Assembly (NCBI GenBank): GCA_030280995.1
Contig: JASXTE010000016.1
Location: 11,352,501-11,416,500, forward strand
Source of the DNA: Hemileia vastatrix
Lineage: Eukaryota; Basidiomycota; Pucciniomycetes; Pucciniales; Zaghouaniaceae
Length of the DNA stretch: 64,000 bases
Direction of reading: 5' to 3'
Part shown: positions 20,906 to 31,652 of the stretch, piece by piece
Layout: each line of letters opens with the position of its first letter
Position numbering within the stretch: position 1 is the stretch's first letter
Position numbers and translations under genes: made by a program
Notes under the pieces: generated by a model
What the model saw: the letters and a program-made list of their open reading frames with translations, nothing else
The model's database searches: none
What the model was told of the DNA's origin: nothing

Positions 20906-22513
20906 AAGGACAGGAGCCTTTATAAATTACCAATGTCTCTCAGAGACTTGATAGTGGCTAGGACTGAGTTCTCCAGAGAGCCCTCTTCTTTCATTAATAC
21001 TTGCAATGAGATCCTTCTAAACAACAAGTATGATGCCAGAAGATTCATTCCTAGGACCCCTTTGGAGAAACCCTCCACTTACCAACAGAAACCTCTGGAA
21101 AAGGTTGGTAAACCTTCTGCACCTGTTGCACCAAAAAATTATGCAAAAAACACTTGCTTCAAGTGCATCAAGCCTTGGCAGAAAGGCCATGTTTGTGACA
21201 AGAAGATAAATCTTGTAGAACAAACAGAGGAGCATGCTGATGACACAGTAGCACTGGATGATACATCAAGTGATTGTGCCAGAAATATTTCATATAAATC
21301 TCAACAAGAAATCTTGATGCTGGAAGAGGATATTCATTATTTAAATACTATTGATATTGATAATAATGCTTTATCTACATTTGAATATACTGAGATCATA
21401 AAGAACATTGAGGATAACTCAATTGTTATTACCCCTCTCAAGGCACCAGTCTTGATTGATGGAACCAGCATTGAAGTTGTTCTGGATTCTGGAGCTGGAG
21501 GAAGTGTAGTTTCTGAAAGAGCACTTGCTTCAGTGGATCAAGACTATAAATCAAAACTGATGCCTATCATTTCTGAAAATTGGAGAGGTTATGGCTCTGT
21601 TTTGTCCCCCATTGGTAAATACAAAGCCACAGTGTTTTTTAAATATAACCATGGTTTTGTAAGAGCTATTTTTGATTTTGTAGTCATGAAAAATGATAAC
21701 TTACGCAATTGGTTTATTGTAGGGAATGATATTTTAACCAATTATGGCATAAAATTGGATCCCTCAAACCAATGTTTCACAATGGGGATGAATGGGAAGA
21801 GAAAATTTAAGATTTCCTCCCCTAAAAAATTATTGAAACCAGAATTGAACACATGTAATTCTGTAGTTCAATGTAAAGGAAGATCTACAAAAGAGATGCA
21901 TGCCCTTTTGTCTGAAATTGACAATGCCTCTTTTGGAGAACAACTTTCTGGTGAGGATAAAGATTCCATCATTAACTTGATAAAGTCTTTTCCTATGGCC
22001 TTTGCTCATGGGTCACATGAACTGGGATTAGTTAAAGAGGAAATGAAACTTTCATTGTCTTGTCCATTAACTGATATACCACCTAGTTTAAAGAAGAAGC
22101 CTTATCCTGCTTCTCCCACAAAGAGAAAAGATATTGAAGACAATATCTCTACCCTTTTAAAAATGAATATTATTGAAAAGGTAGTTGAAACACCTAAATA
22201 TTGTGTTATCTCACCTGTCCTAATTTCTTATGAGAAAGATAAAGCCAGGTTATGTGGTGATTATAGAGCACTAAATACTTATACTGTTGATGATATCTAC
22301 CCTTTACCTAGAATTAGCTCTGTACATGCTACTTTACAGGGTGCTAAATATATCAGCTGTTTGGATGGTAACAAAGGATATCACCAGGTACCTGTTGAGA
22401 AAAATTCTCAGAACTTTCTGATGATTGCCAATCATATGGGTATTTATAAGTATATTAGGAAGCCATTTGGCCCTAAAAATTTCCCCTCTAGTTTTTCAAA
22501 AAGTCATGGATAA
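20906..22513 (+). pseudogene. Chromo-A copy 2 Gag C-terminus, protease and start of RT
   Basis: Same frame as gag. MSLRDLIVARTEFS begins the end of the capsid-like domain. A variant zinc motif CFKCIKPWQKGHVC follows, then protease VVLDSGAGGSVVS with WFIVGNDIL, then RT: NIIEKVVETPKYCVISP, RLCGDYRALNTYT and SCLDGNKGYHQ. The frame runs into KPFGPKNFPSSFSKSHG and stops at 22511: a two-base insertion near 22480 shifts it. Copy 3 carries the identical lesion. Confidence 0.92.
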
Positions 22514-22640
22514 CACATTCCATCAAGAGATAATTGAAGGATGGCTGATGGTTTATATTGATGATATCATTATATTCTCAAAACATTTGAGGACCATCTC
22601 AACCACCTGTGTAAAGTATTCCAGAAAATTGATGAAATAA
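22425..22640 (+). pseudogene. Chromo-A copy 2 RT catalytic segment in shifted frame
   Basis: After the two-base insertion the RT continues in another frame as VFQKVMDNTFHQEIIEGWLM, then VYIDDIIIFSK, so the YIDD catalytic box is intact as sequence but out of frame. A one-base loss after IIIFSK (near 22577) and a change by 22643 return to the original frame. The same sequence is found at 34007-34222. Confidence 0.88.
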
Positions 22641-22642
22641 AT

Positions 22643-23629
22643 ATGACACTTGCTTTGAAGAAATGTAAATTTTGTTTCCATTCTTCAAAAGTTCTTGGTC
22701 ATGTTGTTTCAGGCTTACAGATATGTGTTGACCAAAACAAAGTGGCAGCCATACAACAGGTGAAGGCTCCTACTACAGTTAGAGAGCTCCAAAGTTTTTT
22801 GGGAATGTGTGGATACTATAGACAGTATATTAAAAATTACCAAGTCATAGCTTTACCCCTTACCCAATTAACTAGAAAGGATGTCTCTTTTTTCTGGAAT
22901 AGTGAAAGACAAAGAGCCTTTGACACTATGAAACACTGTTTGATGTCAGCACCAACTCTTGCTTTACCTGACTTTAATCAACCATTTGTTTTGTACACTG
23001 ATGCCAGTTTCATTGGTCTGGGTGCTGCCCTCCATCAAAAACAAGTGATACATGGTAAAGTTTCAGAAGTAGTAATTTGTTATATTTCAAGAACCTTGAG
23101 AAATAGTGAATTGAAATATGGTGCTACTCATTTGGAATGTTTAGCTGTAGTGTGGGCTCCAGAAAAGCTTCATTATTACCTAGATGACCAGAAATTTGAA
23201 CTTGTCACTGACTGCAGTGCAGTTAAATCCCTTTTAAACTTGAAAACACCAAACAGACATATGTTCAGATGGCAGTTGGCTGTTCAAGAATACAGAGGGA
23301 GAATGACAATTATTCATAGGGCTGGTATTGTTCACTCAAATGTGGATATGTTATCTAGGTTACCTTTACCAAATAATGACTCTAATCCTGCTTATGATTC
23401 TGAGGATGAAATTATTCATATTCATGGGATATATGTAGTTGATATGGAGGAAAAGCTATTACAGCTTATTCTGGATTCATATGATAAGGACAATGACTTG
23501 AAAAAGTTATGCACCATATTAAATGATCCAAAGAATGCTTCAATACAAGCATTAATTAAAACCCTTCCACCAAAGTACCAGAAGGCTTTGGAAAAAGGTA
23601 AATTTTCAATTGATGAAGGATATCAATAA
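22643..23629 (+). pseudogene. Chromo-A copy 2 RT thumb and RNase H
   Basis: 328 codons: MTLALKKCKFCFHSSKVLGH and ELQSFLGMCGYYRQYI of the RT thumb, then RNase H with LYTDASFIGLGAALHQK, CYISRTLRNSELKYGA, LECLAVVWAPEKLHYYL and HRAGIVHSNVDMLSRL. The protein is nearly identical to copy 3 (a handful of differences), including the unusual WAPEK. It ends at TAA 23627, a tyrosine position in copy 3. Confidence 0.93.
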
Positions 23630-23739
23630 TATAGAAGAAAGTTGAGTAATGTTATGGTTATTCCTCTTTCTATGAAAGAAATCATTTTGAAAATTTGTCA
23701 TATTGCCATATCAGCTGGACATTTTTATCTTGAAAAACC

Positions 23740-24993
23740 ATGATCAGAATTAAGAACACTGCTTGGTGTGTTAATATGTCTGAAGACACAAAATTATATT
23801 TTGAGTCTTGCGACTCTTGCCAAAAATCAAAAAGATTAACTGGTAAAAAAGCAGGATTAATGCAACATATTGAACCTCCTGATGCACCATGGCAGATAAT
23901 AAACATGGATTTTGTAACAGGATTACCAATTGCTGGTAAAGACAGTTATAACACTTGTTGGTTTATTGTGGACAGATTCACAAAAATGTATAAATTTATC
24001 CCTACTCACAAGGATGTTTCCACTAAAGAATTAGCTTTCTTATGGTGGTCTCATATGTTTAATACTGCTGGTTTTCCTAAAGCAATAATACCTGACAGAG
24101 ACCCTAAATTTACTTCTGAATTTTGGATGTCTCTGATGGATGTTTGTGGTTGTGATCTGAAACTTTCTACTGCCCCTCATCCACAGACTGATGGCTTAGC
24201 TGAAAGAATGATTCAGACTTTAGAGGACATGATAAGAAGGTATTGTGCCTTTGGCCTTGAGTATAAAGATAATGACATATTCACTCATGATTGGGTTACC
24301 TTACTTCCTGGGTTGGAATTTGCTTATAATAGCACTGTTTATTTTGTTACTCAAAGCAAGCCTTTTGAGCTCTGGCTTGGATATGTTTCAAATACTCCTG
24401 CCCAAATTCTCAATAACAAAATACCTAACTTGGATATACATCCTGGTGTAAAATCTTTTCTTCAAATGCAACATCTTTGCAGAAATCATACTCAAAAATG
24501 TATTGAAAAATCATTTGAATATGAGAAGAAGAGATGGGAAAAATCCCATAAAGAATACATTTTTGAAAAGGGTGATGAAGTGTTAATTTCTACAGTCCAC
24601 TTCAATTTGCAAGGAAATAACAAATTAAAAGACCCATTTGTTGGTCCATTTGTTGTCAGAAGAATGATTGGAGATAATTCAGTTGAGGTTATTTTGTATT
24701 CTCCATATGACAGAAAACATCCTGTTTTTCCAATATCTCTTCTGAAACCTTACACATCCAATAGTGATTTATTTTTAAAAAGGAGGGGAAGACCAAAGAA
24801 AACCCTGAATGAAATCACTGAAACAGCAGAAATTGAAAAAATTCTGAATGACAGAATATTCACTGCTGCAAAAGGTACAGAATACTTATTGAGATTCAAG
24901 AATAAATCATCTGAATATGATTCTTGGATACCTGGGAAGGAGATATCTAATCTTCCTACTCTACTAAAAAAGTATAAAAAGAAAAAATCATAG
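23740..24993 (+). pseudogene. Chromo-A copy 2 integrase and chromodomain
   Basis: 417 codons in a new frame; the zinc-finger part between 23630 and 23740 is damaged. SCDSCQKSKRLTGKK ends the HHCC finger. Core acidic residues are in NMDFVTGLP, IIPDRDPKFTSEFW and HPQTDGLAERMIQ. Towards the C-terminus is the GPFVVRRM (GPY/F-like) module, and from about residue 360 a chromodomain: EIEKILNDRIF, then GTEYLLRFKNKSSEYDSWIP. Chromodomains tether such integrases to modified histones. Ends just before the polypurine tract. Confidence 0.92.
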
Positions 24994-25027
24994 CATTTTT
25001 TTTATTGTTTTTTTTAGAGTGAGGGAG

Positions 25028-25835
25028 TGTCAGCCAGGCTACTGGACTTATCCAGTAAAATAATTAATTATTTTACTGAGATGAAGCCACATCTTTTGAA
25101 TCCTTATTAGTAATTAATTATTTATTCCCTACTTATGTATTACTTACAACTAACTAGCTAAGTGCACTAAGTAAAGTAAATAATTAATAAAAGTAAGTAA
25201 TTGTCCCGTATATTTTTACTCCCTAACACTGTGCTCAATAATACAGATGAGTGGGAATAAAAATAATATTAAAGTATAATAAAAATCTTAAAATTTTCAA
25301 ATTCCTTCATTGAGACATTTAGATTTCTGTTGAACCAAAATTTTAAATCAAATGTTTTGTATTAAATGTGACAGTCTAAGGGACCTCAGGTTTTATTTCA
25401 AATAAAAATGATACCTTTATTTACGTACCATTTAATATATTTTTTGATATTTCATATACTCTCTTTAATTAGTCCTTTTCTTCTCACACCCTTGTATTAG
25501 GCAGTATTAACTCCGTGTCTTTATTTCTCACATTTTTGCCTATAAAAGGCCTTCTCTTTTTGTACCTTTCAGACCATTCCTGACTTACTTACCAATTTTT
25601 ATAACACATCAGTTAAAAAAAATCTATTACTATTCTTTATAACATTAGTATTTAAAATCCCATAATTCTAAAGATATAAATTATAATAATACTTGAAGCT
25701 CCACCTCTTATAACTTGGGTAAAATAATCAAAAAGATATAGAAATACATACCTTGCCTTTGAAAGTCCAATAAAACCACTTAAAATCCTTGTAGAACCTT
25801 CAGCTAAATCTTCTAGACCAAGAGACCCATTGAAA
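25028..25835 (+). repeat. 3' LTR of Chromo-A copy 2
   Basis: 808 bp, near-identical to 17319-18125. TATAAAAGG at 25541-25549; 26-bp palindrome at 25053-25078. Ends TTGAAA, followed by ATAAG. Confidence 0.95.
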
Positions 25836-26075
25836 ATAAGGAAGTGCCCATTGATATAATATTAATGGATTTTCAAGATAATTTCTGGGAAAAGACAGGT
25901 TTTTATTATAAAATGTAAAAGACTTATTAAAATTAGAAAGGCCTGATAAATGTGATAATTATGAATGGGTGGCTATCAAAAGGAAGTCACAAGCTTTTTA
26001 TCTCTCAAGAAAAAGATTAATGAGGAGGAGGTATCCAAATCCTCAAATAGTTATAAATCATAATAAAGTGGAGAA

Positions 26076-26390
26076 TTGGTTATGAAATCACTGCATGAAG
26101 ATCTTGGGAATAGGGGAGTTGTTGAAACCTATATACAAATTTCTGATAGAATTTGGTGTCTTGGTATGAAGACGACTGTTAAAACATGGGTTCAGTCAAG
26201 CAAAGAATGTCACAGGAGAAGTTATTTAAGGCCAAAGGAACCTGGAAATGCAACCAGTAAAAACAATATTTTTGGTAGGGTTAGTTTGGATGCTTTTAAT
26301 ATTAAGGAGAGGAGATATAAATATTTGATTGTAGCCAGAGATGATCTATCTGGTTGGTTAGAGGCAGTGCCTCTTATTAATATGAATTAA
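26076..26390 (+). pseudogene. Gypsy-O integrase N-terminal part
   Basis: The sequence resumes Gypsy-O after the copy 2 duplication. Open 104 codons: HEDLGNRGVVETYIQISDR and VKTWVQSSKECHRRSYL match the HHCC zinc finger (first H, then one cysteine changed to serine). The core start VSLDAFNIKERRYKYLIVAR then DDLSGWLEAVPL holds the first catalytic aspartates. It is degenerate upstream (25841-26075). Confidence 0.85.
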
Positions 26391-26897
26391 AGGAATTTGG
26401 CAGATTTTTAAATGAACAATTGGGTGTATATGTATGGAGTTATCAAGTTGGTAACACTTGATGGAGGACCTGAATCTTGGACAGAGTTTAAAGAGGCTAT
26501 ATCAAAAGGTGGATCAAATGTTAGGGTAGCAACCACTTAAAATCCTGAAGCTGAAAGAGTAGTAGAAATAGGGCATCAATTTAATAACGATTCTTTAGTT
26601 AAAATTTGTGTAGAAAGTTCTGAAAAGTGGAGGCACTATTTACCATTAGTTTTATTTGCTGACAGAGTCACTTCCAAAAGGACAACTAGATATTTGCCAT
26701 AAAAACTAGTTTTTGGTCAGATGGCAGATTAGGTAGTTTATTTAGATGCCAAATAATATCTTTGAGTAGACTGGGACACAGCCAAAACTACTGAATAATT
26801 ATTAAATGCAAGAATGGTTCAGTTAGAAAAGAAAGAAGAGACTCTAGTAAAGGCATATTCAAAAATGATGAATATTTGAAATAAGTCAGTCAGATAT
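26391..26897 (+). pseudogene. Gypsy-O integrase core remainder
   Basis: Stops and small changes break the frame, but coding-like text is visible: GVIKLVTLDGGPE (second acid), then ATTNPEAERVVEIGHQ with the glutamate position, then LPLVLFADRVTSKRTTRYLP. Confidence in exact residues is modest. Confidence 0.7.
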
Positions 26898-27155
26898 TTG
26901 TATAAGAGGTTGGCTCATAGGTTAAGGAATCCTTTCAAAACTGGAGATATGGTCTTTGTATATAATAGGAGTTTGGAGAGTCAGTGGGGAAGAATGTTTG
27001 CGGATAGGTGGAATGGACCATACAGAGTCAGAGATCAAGTATCTGGTGGTTCATATGTATTAGAGGAGTTTTATGGAGTTGTTTTTAAAAAGAGGGTAGC
27101 TTCTGACAAGCTCGAGTGTTTCTATCCTAGAGGCACTAGGTGTGCCAAAGTCTGA
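26898..27155 (+). pseudogene. Gypsy-O integrase C-terminal domain
   Basis: 85 codons: GDMVFVYNRSLESQWGRM, then FADRWNGPYRVRDQ, then SYVLEEFYGVVFKKRVAS and CFYPRG. This is the GPY/F-containing C-terminal region of the clade's integrase. No chromodomain follows, as usual in this clade. Confidence 0.85.
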
Positions 27156-28210
27156 ATCCAAAATTAGGATAAACCACCTACCATTGTTTTAAGAAGATTC
27201 CTCCAAAATGAGAATAAACTAATTTACTATCACTCAAAAAGAATATTTACTCCACAAGAGACTATAAACTAAAACTATTATTAAAATTTTAAATCATTAA
27301 ATTTGAATGTTAAAAGTTTAAATTGAAGAATTATGTTGAAATTTAATTATTTTTTGGTAGAATTGTTCACAGGGGAAACTTCTAAATTTAATATTGGCAA
27401 GTTTGGGGGTAATTAATGGGCTGGCTTCTCTATACTGAATTACTGAACAATTTTTGTTACAAACATTTCCCTATTTCAAGTTGAATCCTGGATTTGTTTT
27501 TGTTATATAGGTAGTCCTCTAAGACTATATACGGAAACAACACAACATCCACCAATTACACTCATTTAAAGCCAGATTTAAGGTTTTTTTTATTTGTCAA
27601 TTTTTGATTTTTGAAATTTTATGCTTGAATTTTTTTTATGTTAGAATTTTACTATATTTTCATTTTAAATATATTATAAATTTATTTTTTCAGGGATAAT
27701 GATCACTGGTTGTCTCCAATAATTTCTACCAATTGGAGGGAGCCTACCCAGTGATCATTTTCTACTTTTGTTTGTTATGTTTTTAAAATTTTTCAAAAAC
27801 TATTTATGTTTATTTTCAATTTCTTCTTGTATATCGCACATCAAGGTTCACTTGGATGAGGGTATCATGTCAGAGGTACAACTCATCAAATGGCTTGGGG
27901 GCATCTTTATATATTTATTTTTAAATTTTAAATTTTAGGAAATCTTTAAAAATAATTTTTAATTTTAATTTTCAAATTTATAACAATATATTTTCTATTT
28001 CAATATTTTTTGCTTTACAATTTTATTTTTTATCTAAAAAAATAAAAATTAAAAAATTAAAAATAAAATAAAATAAAATAAAATAAAAATATTAAATATT
28101 AAATTTTCTTATAATTTTAGTTTTATTTCTTTAATATACTTTATTACTATTTTTTAGGGAACAGGGTCTAATGGCTTACAATATCTGTTGGATTCTATCT
28201 CAAGATATGC
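27156..28210. other. no gene; AT-rich, one hairpin
   Basis: Beyond the Gypsy-O integrase there is AT-rich sequence without an open frame. It may be the element's 3' end, but no LTR pair was found. A nested inverted repeat (27698-27759) is listed separately. Runs such as AAAATAAAATAAAATAAAAT near 28060 are simple repeats. Confidence 0.5.
27698..27759. repeat. nested inverted repeat (hairpin)
   Basis: Outer 12-bp arms AATGATCACTGG (27698-27709) and CCAGTGATCATT (27748-27759) are perfect complements. Inside, CTCCAAT (27714-27720) pairs with ATTGGAG (27732-27738). Could be an old element terminus or an RNA fold. Confidence 0.7.
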
Positions 28211-28752
28211 TGTTAGTCCTCCAAGACTCTAAACTAGCTAATTTTCAAGAATTTTTCAAGACTTTGACTTATGCTTTTTTGGGATCTGCTAGTACTTCAA
28301 GACTTTAAACTGAATACTTCTGAAGATTTTTGAATCCTATGGGATCTGTTAGTCCATAAAGACTTAAAACTGAAATTTAACAAAATGTTATGAATATTTT
28401 ATTGGACAAGGATTTTTTTATGGAATAAATGGAATGTTTTTGGTCCACTATGACCTAAAACTGGAAATGAACTATAAGGATTTGTTCCACTATGCCCTAA
28501 AACTGGAAATTAAATATAAGTATTCAGTCCTTTATGACCCTAAACCTGAAACAAACATCAAAATGTCAATCATTGGTCCCCTATGAACTCAAACTGGCAA
28601 CTTACTTTCTCTTTGGTCCACCAAGACTATAAACTGGAAATCAATTAAAGCATTGGTTTATAAGGATATTAGGAGGAAATGTTGATCTATTTGGATATTC
28701 AATTCAGTCATTTTTAATTTATCACTGGTTCATCAGTACTCAAACTGATACT
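28211..28752 (+). repeat. cluster of divergent short repeats
   Basis: Nine imperfect copies of a motif like TTGGTCCACTATGACCTAAA followed by CTGGAAAT, starting near 28211, 28288, 28348, 28440, 28483, 28523, 28572, 28612 and 28725. Spacing varies from about 40 to 113 bp. A further match lies near 27513. No open frame crosses it. Confidence 0.65.
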
Positions 28753-29695
28753 CACTTATTTGGACAACTCAATCATTAATGGAAACAGTGCAGCCAAATA
28801 TATAGAATGGATATTTTATCAAATGGTTTCATTTTAGGATTAAAAGAAAGATAGAGATTTCAAATATCATTTATGGAGATTGTTAAAAAGCTGAAAATAA
28901 AGGTTCCAAGAAATTCTGGAAAACTATGATTTATGATAAAATATATGAGTGATTTTACTGGGTTGGAAATATATTTGAATGTTGTGATGATGAATTGTAG
29001 AAGAAGGATAGGATCTGGATTTAGTGGGTCTCTTTGGTAGACTATTTTAGGTGAAGCTTGAAGGACCTTATGGAAAGAATGGAATCAAAGTAGTCAGCTC
29101 AGGGGGAAGCCAAATTAGAATGGAATAAAAAGTATTTGGCTCATTAGGGAGGCCCACTATCTCATACTGTGAAATGTGTGGGGACTAGCAGGGGAGAGTC
29201 TGATGGTATTCAACCCTGTCTCTCAGTAGTGGAATCATCACAAGGCAAATACTGTTTATTAAAAATATATTTCAAATTATGATTATTATAAGACAATTTA
29301 AAAGAATTAAAATCAAATCAGAAAATTATAGTTATCAGCACTAAAAACAATTGAAGTATTAAAGTATTAAATTTCAAAGAGGAGAAGACAGTCAAAATAA
29401 TTAATCTCTTTGGAATCTTTCAACATCATTATTGAAAATTTGCATTAAAATTCTTCTCTTCATTGAATCTTCAGTATTATTAGCAGGAGTTTTATGAAAA
29501 TTAGTTAAAAATTTATGCTTCTTTTCATCTCAAAAATCAAGAAAGAGGTATCTAAGAAATTTAGGATAATGATTAATGTAATCATTCTGCACCTGTCCAA
29601 CATCATCTGTTTTGGTGATTTTGATAGCTTAGGAGTTGGAAGAGATAGTAGTTGGATTTGGAATTAGTAGGAGAATTATTAAATTAAATTAAAGA
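28753..29695. other. no gene recognised
   Basis: AT-rich with no open frame longer than about 60 codons, no LTR or TIR pair and no RNA gene seen. Confidence 0.5.
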
Positions 29696-30070
29696 CTAAA
29701 TTTTTGAGCCAGGAAATAATGATTCAGAAAAACTGAATGGAGAAAATGGAATAATAGGATTAGGATCTTGAGATGGAGGAGGAAGCTCAGGATTAAAATT
29801 TTTAGACGAATAAGCTGTTTTAACCTTTATATTATGAAAGAAGGTGAGAATCTTTGATAGTCTCTTTTTGGGAATATTTGGATTAGTAAGAGCAGCTGGT
29901 CCAGTATAAAATTTAGTTCTGGAAGGTATAATTGAAAATATACACTTGATTCTATTAAGCCTGAAAAGAACACAGGCAGTTCTTCCAGGAAGACCATGGT
30001 TAGAAATTAGACAAGGAACCTGGTATTTGGCACAAAGTTCACATGGGACAGCAAGTTCTTTTGAAGACAT
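29696..30070 (-). CDS. small cysteine-rich ORF, possible retroelement remnant
   Basis: 124 codons from MSSKELAVPCELC. The N-terminal half has spaced cysteines PCELCAKYQVPC then TACVLFRLNRIKC, close to the C-x2-C-x6-C ... C-x2-C-x6-C pattern of fungal zinc clusters, with one expected cysteine replaced (CVLF). Similar cysteine-rich segments occur, from memory, in ORFs of rust retroelements. The C-terminus is serine/proline-rich. It stands between the repeat cluster and the edge of Chromo-A copy 3, with no neighbouring domain to name the element. Could be chance or decayed. Confidence 0.4.
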   Translation of the reverse strand: MSSKELAVPCELCAKYQVPCLISNHGLPGRTACVLFRLNRIKCIFSIIPSRTKFYTGPAALTNPNIPKKRLSKILTFFHNIKVKTAYSSKNFNPELPPPSQDPNPIIPFSPFSFSESLFPGSKI

Positions 30071-30837
30071 ATTAATGATGATATTGATTATAAAATGAAG
30101 TAAAAATGTTCAGAACCAATCAAGGTAGTTTGTTGAAGAAGATGAAGAAAGGATGAAGATGTGTTCAATCAATTATGCAAATTTAATAATGGGGACATTC
30201 TTCATTTGAGGGAGGATGTGGAATTCTAAAGTCTTGTATGGCACTAGAGTTTATTAAAAAGAGGATTTATGGAGGTGATTATTGATATTGGCAAATCCAA
30301 TTTAATTTTATGATGGTTTATATTAAAGAAAATGTGTATACAAAAGGGTTTAAAAGGGTAATTTTACAAGTCAAGATTAAACAAATAATTAATGGTCAGG
30401 AAATGCAAGTATAGGTCTAAAACTTCATGAAAATTAAAGATGGAGTTTCAAGAACCTTTTGAAATTTTAATATTCTTCTACTATTTTTAATAATTTTATA
30501 TAAGTATTTTTGATTATTTTTCATTTTTCATGATTTACCAAACTTTGATATTTCTTTACTAGGTGAATAGAGCTGCGCAGACAACGTAAATTAGAGGTGA
30601 TTATAAAGGAGAAGTAGCTCAAATATCTATAATTTTTCTAGATTTTTAGTGGTATTTAGAGGTTCTAATTGAGACCAGAAGTCCATTAAAGCTTTAGAAT
30701 GCTCTGGGAAAGCTCCATACAAACTCTGGTTATCTCTGGAAAAGCTCATGGATACTCAAGCTAGGGAAAATAAGGCTCATGACATACTATGAATATAAAG
30801 CCTGTAGACTCAAAATTAGAGATAAGACATCTAATAC
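30071..30837. other. AT-rich flank of Chromo-A copy 3
   Basis: No open frame. Possible old LTR sequence: joined across copy 3 the minus strand reads TGTCAGTATTAG, an LTR-like start, and a CCACA end-like motif lies at 30217-30221, but this is only a 12-base match and is not called. AATAC at 30833-30837 is the copy 3 target duplication. Confidence 0.4.
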
Positions 30838-31618
30838 TGACAAGGGGTTCTTTTGGTCTAGAAGATTGGTTCGAGGTTTTTACAAGGGTTTTAAGGGTTT
30901 TAAATGTCTCTCAACAAAAAGTACATATTTCTAAATGAATATGATTGTTTTACTCAAATATAAGAGGTAGATTTTAAATATTAATATATATTATAGACTA
31001 GAATTATGCTATTGTAAATACTAATGTTATAAAATATAGAAATAAGTGTTGTATTGTAAGTATAATAATAAGGTAAAGTAATGAAGGAATGTTTTTAAAA
31101 GCACAAAGTAAGAGGCCTTTTATAGGGAAAACATGAGGGAATAAAATATACGGAATTTACACCATATAATGAGGAAAAGAATGACTAAAAGGAGTACATA
31201 TATGACATAAGAAATAAATAAACTGGTACGTCAACAAGGGCATCAAATCTATTAACAATAAAGTTTGAGTTCCTTAGACTTTCACAATTAATTACACAAT
31301 AGTTAATTAATTATATTACTTTCATGGGATTCCAGATCTCTCACTGAGGTAATATAATTGTTTTAAAGTTTTTTTATTATAATTTTATTATTAAATTCTA
31401 TTCCCATTGACTTATACCATTGAGCACGGTTTTAGGGAGTAAAATTGTAAAGGACATTTTATTTACACTAATTAATTATATTACTTATTGTACTTAACTA
31501 GTTAATTGTAAGTAATACTTAAGTAGATAATTAATTATTAGTAAGAAGAAGGGGTGTGGCTTCAACTCAGTAAAATAATTAATTATTTTACTGGTTAAGT
31601 TTAGTAGCCTGGCTGACA
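30838..31618 (-). repeat. 3' LTR of Chromo-A copy 3
   Basis: 781 bp, starts TGTCAGCC at 31618 and ends TTGTCA at 30838. Perfect 26-bp palindrome at 31568-31593. CTATAAAAGG on the minus strand near 31120. Clearly different from the copy 2 LTR over most of its length. Confidence 0.95.
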
Positions 31619-31652
31619 CTCCCTCACTGTAAAAAAAACAATAAAAAAAATG

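Larger units (their letters stand above)
17319..25835 (+). mobile_element. Chromo-A copy 2: full-length chromovirus inserted in Gypsy-O
   Basis: LTRs 17319-18125 and 25028-25835 flank leader, gag, protease, RT, RNase H, integrase and chromodomain in one direction. Target duplication ATAAG occurs at 17314-17318 and 25836-25840. Both LTRs start TGTCAGCC and end TTGAAA, where the solo family LTR ends TTGACA. It is inactivated by a nonsense codon in gag (20903-20905), a paired frameshift in RT, a stop at 23627 and a frameshift before integrase. The polypurine tract GAGTGAGGGAG lies at 25017-25027. Confidence 0.95.
7939..27155 (+). mobile_element. Gypsy-O: old, fragmented Ty3/Gypsy element
   Basis: Colinear plus-strand remnants of one Ty3/Gypsy element: protease-like (7939-8181), pre-RT (8970-9178 and 14470-14542), RT (15405-16183), RNase H (16220-16681), linker (16682-17170) and integrase (26076-27155). 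They are separated by three younger insertions: Copia 9179-14464, solo LTR-C 14543-15404 and Chromo-A copy 2 17319-25835. Bringing the flanks together restores the expected domain order. The RT and integrase motifs match a fungal, largely basidiomycete, Ty3/Gypsy clade from memory. Its own LTRs were not found. Confidence 0.8.

Noticed and set aside
23682..23906. Minus-strand ORF over the integrase finger
   Set aside because: Antisense shadow of damaged pol.
30217..30837. Old LTR split by Chromo-A copy 3
   Set aside because: Only a 12-base start match (TGTCAGTATTAG) to LTR-D; bodies do not align.
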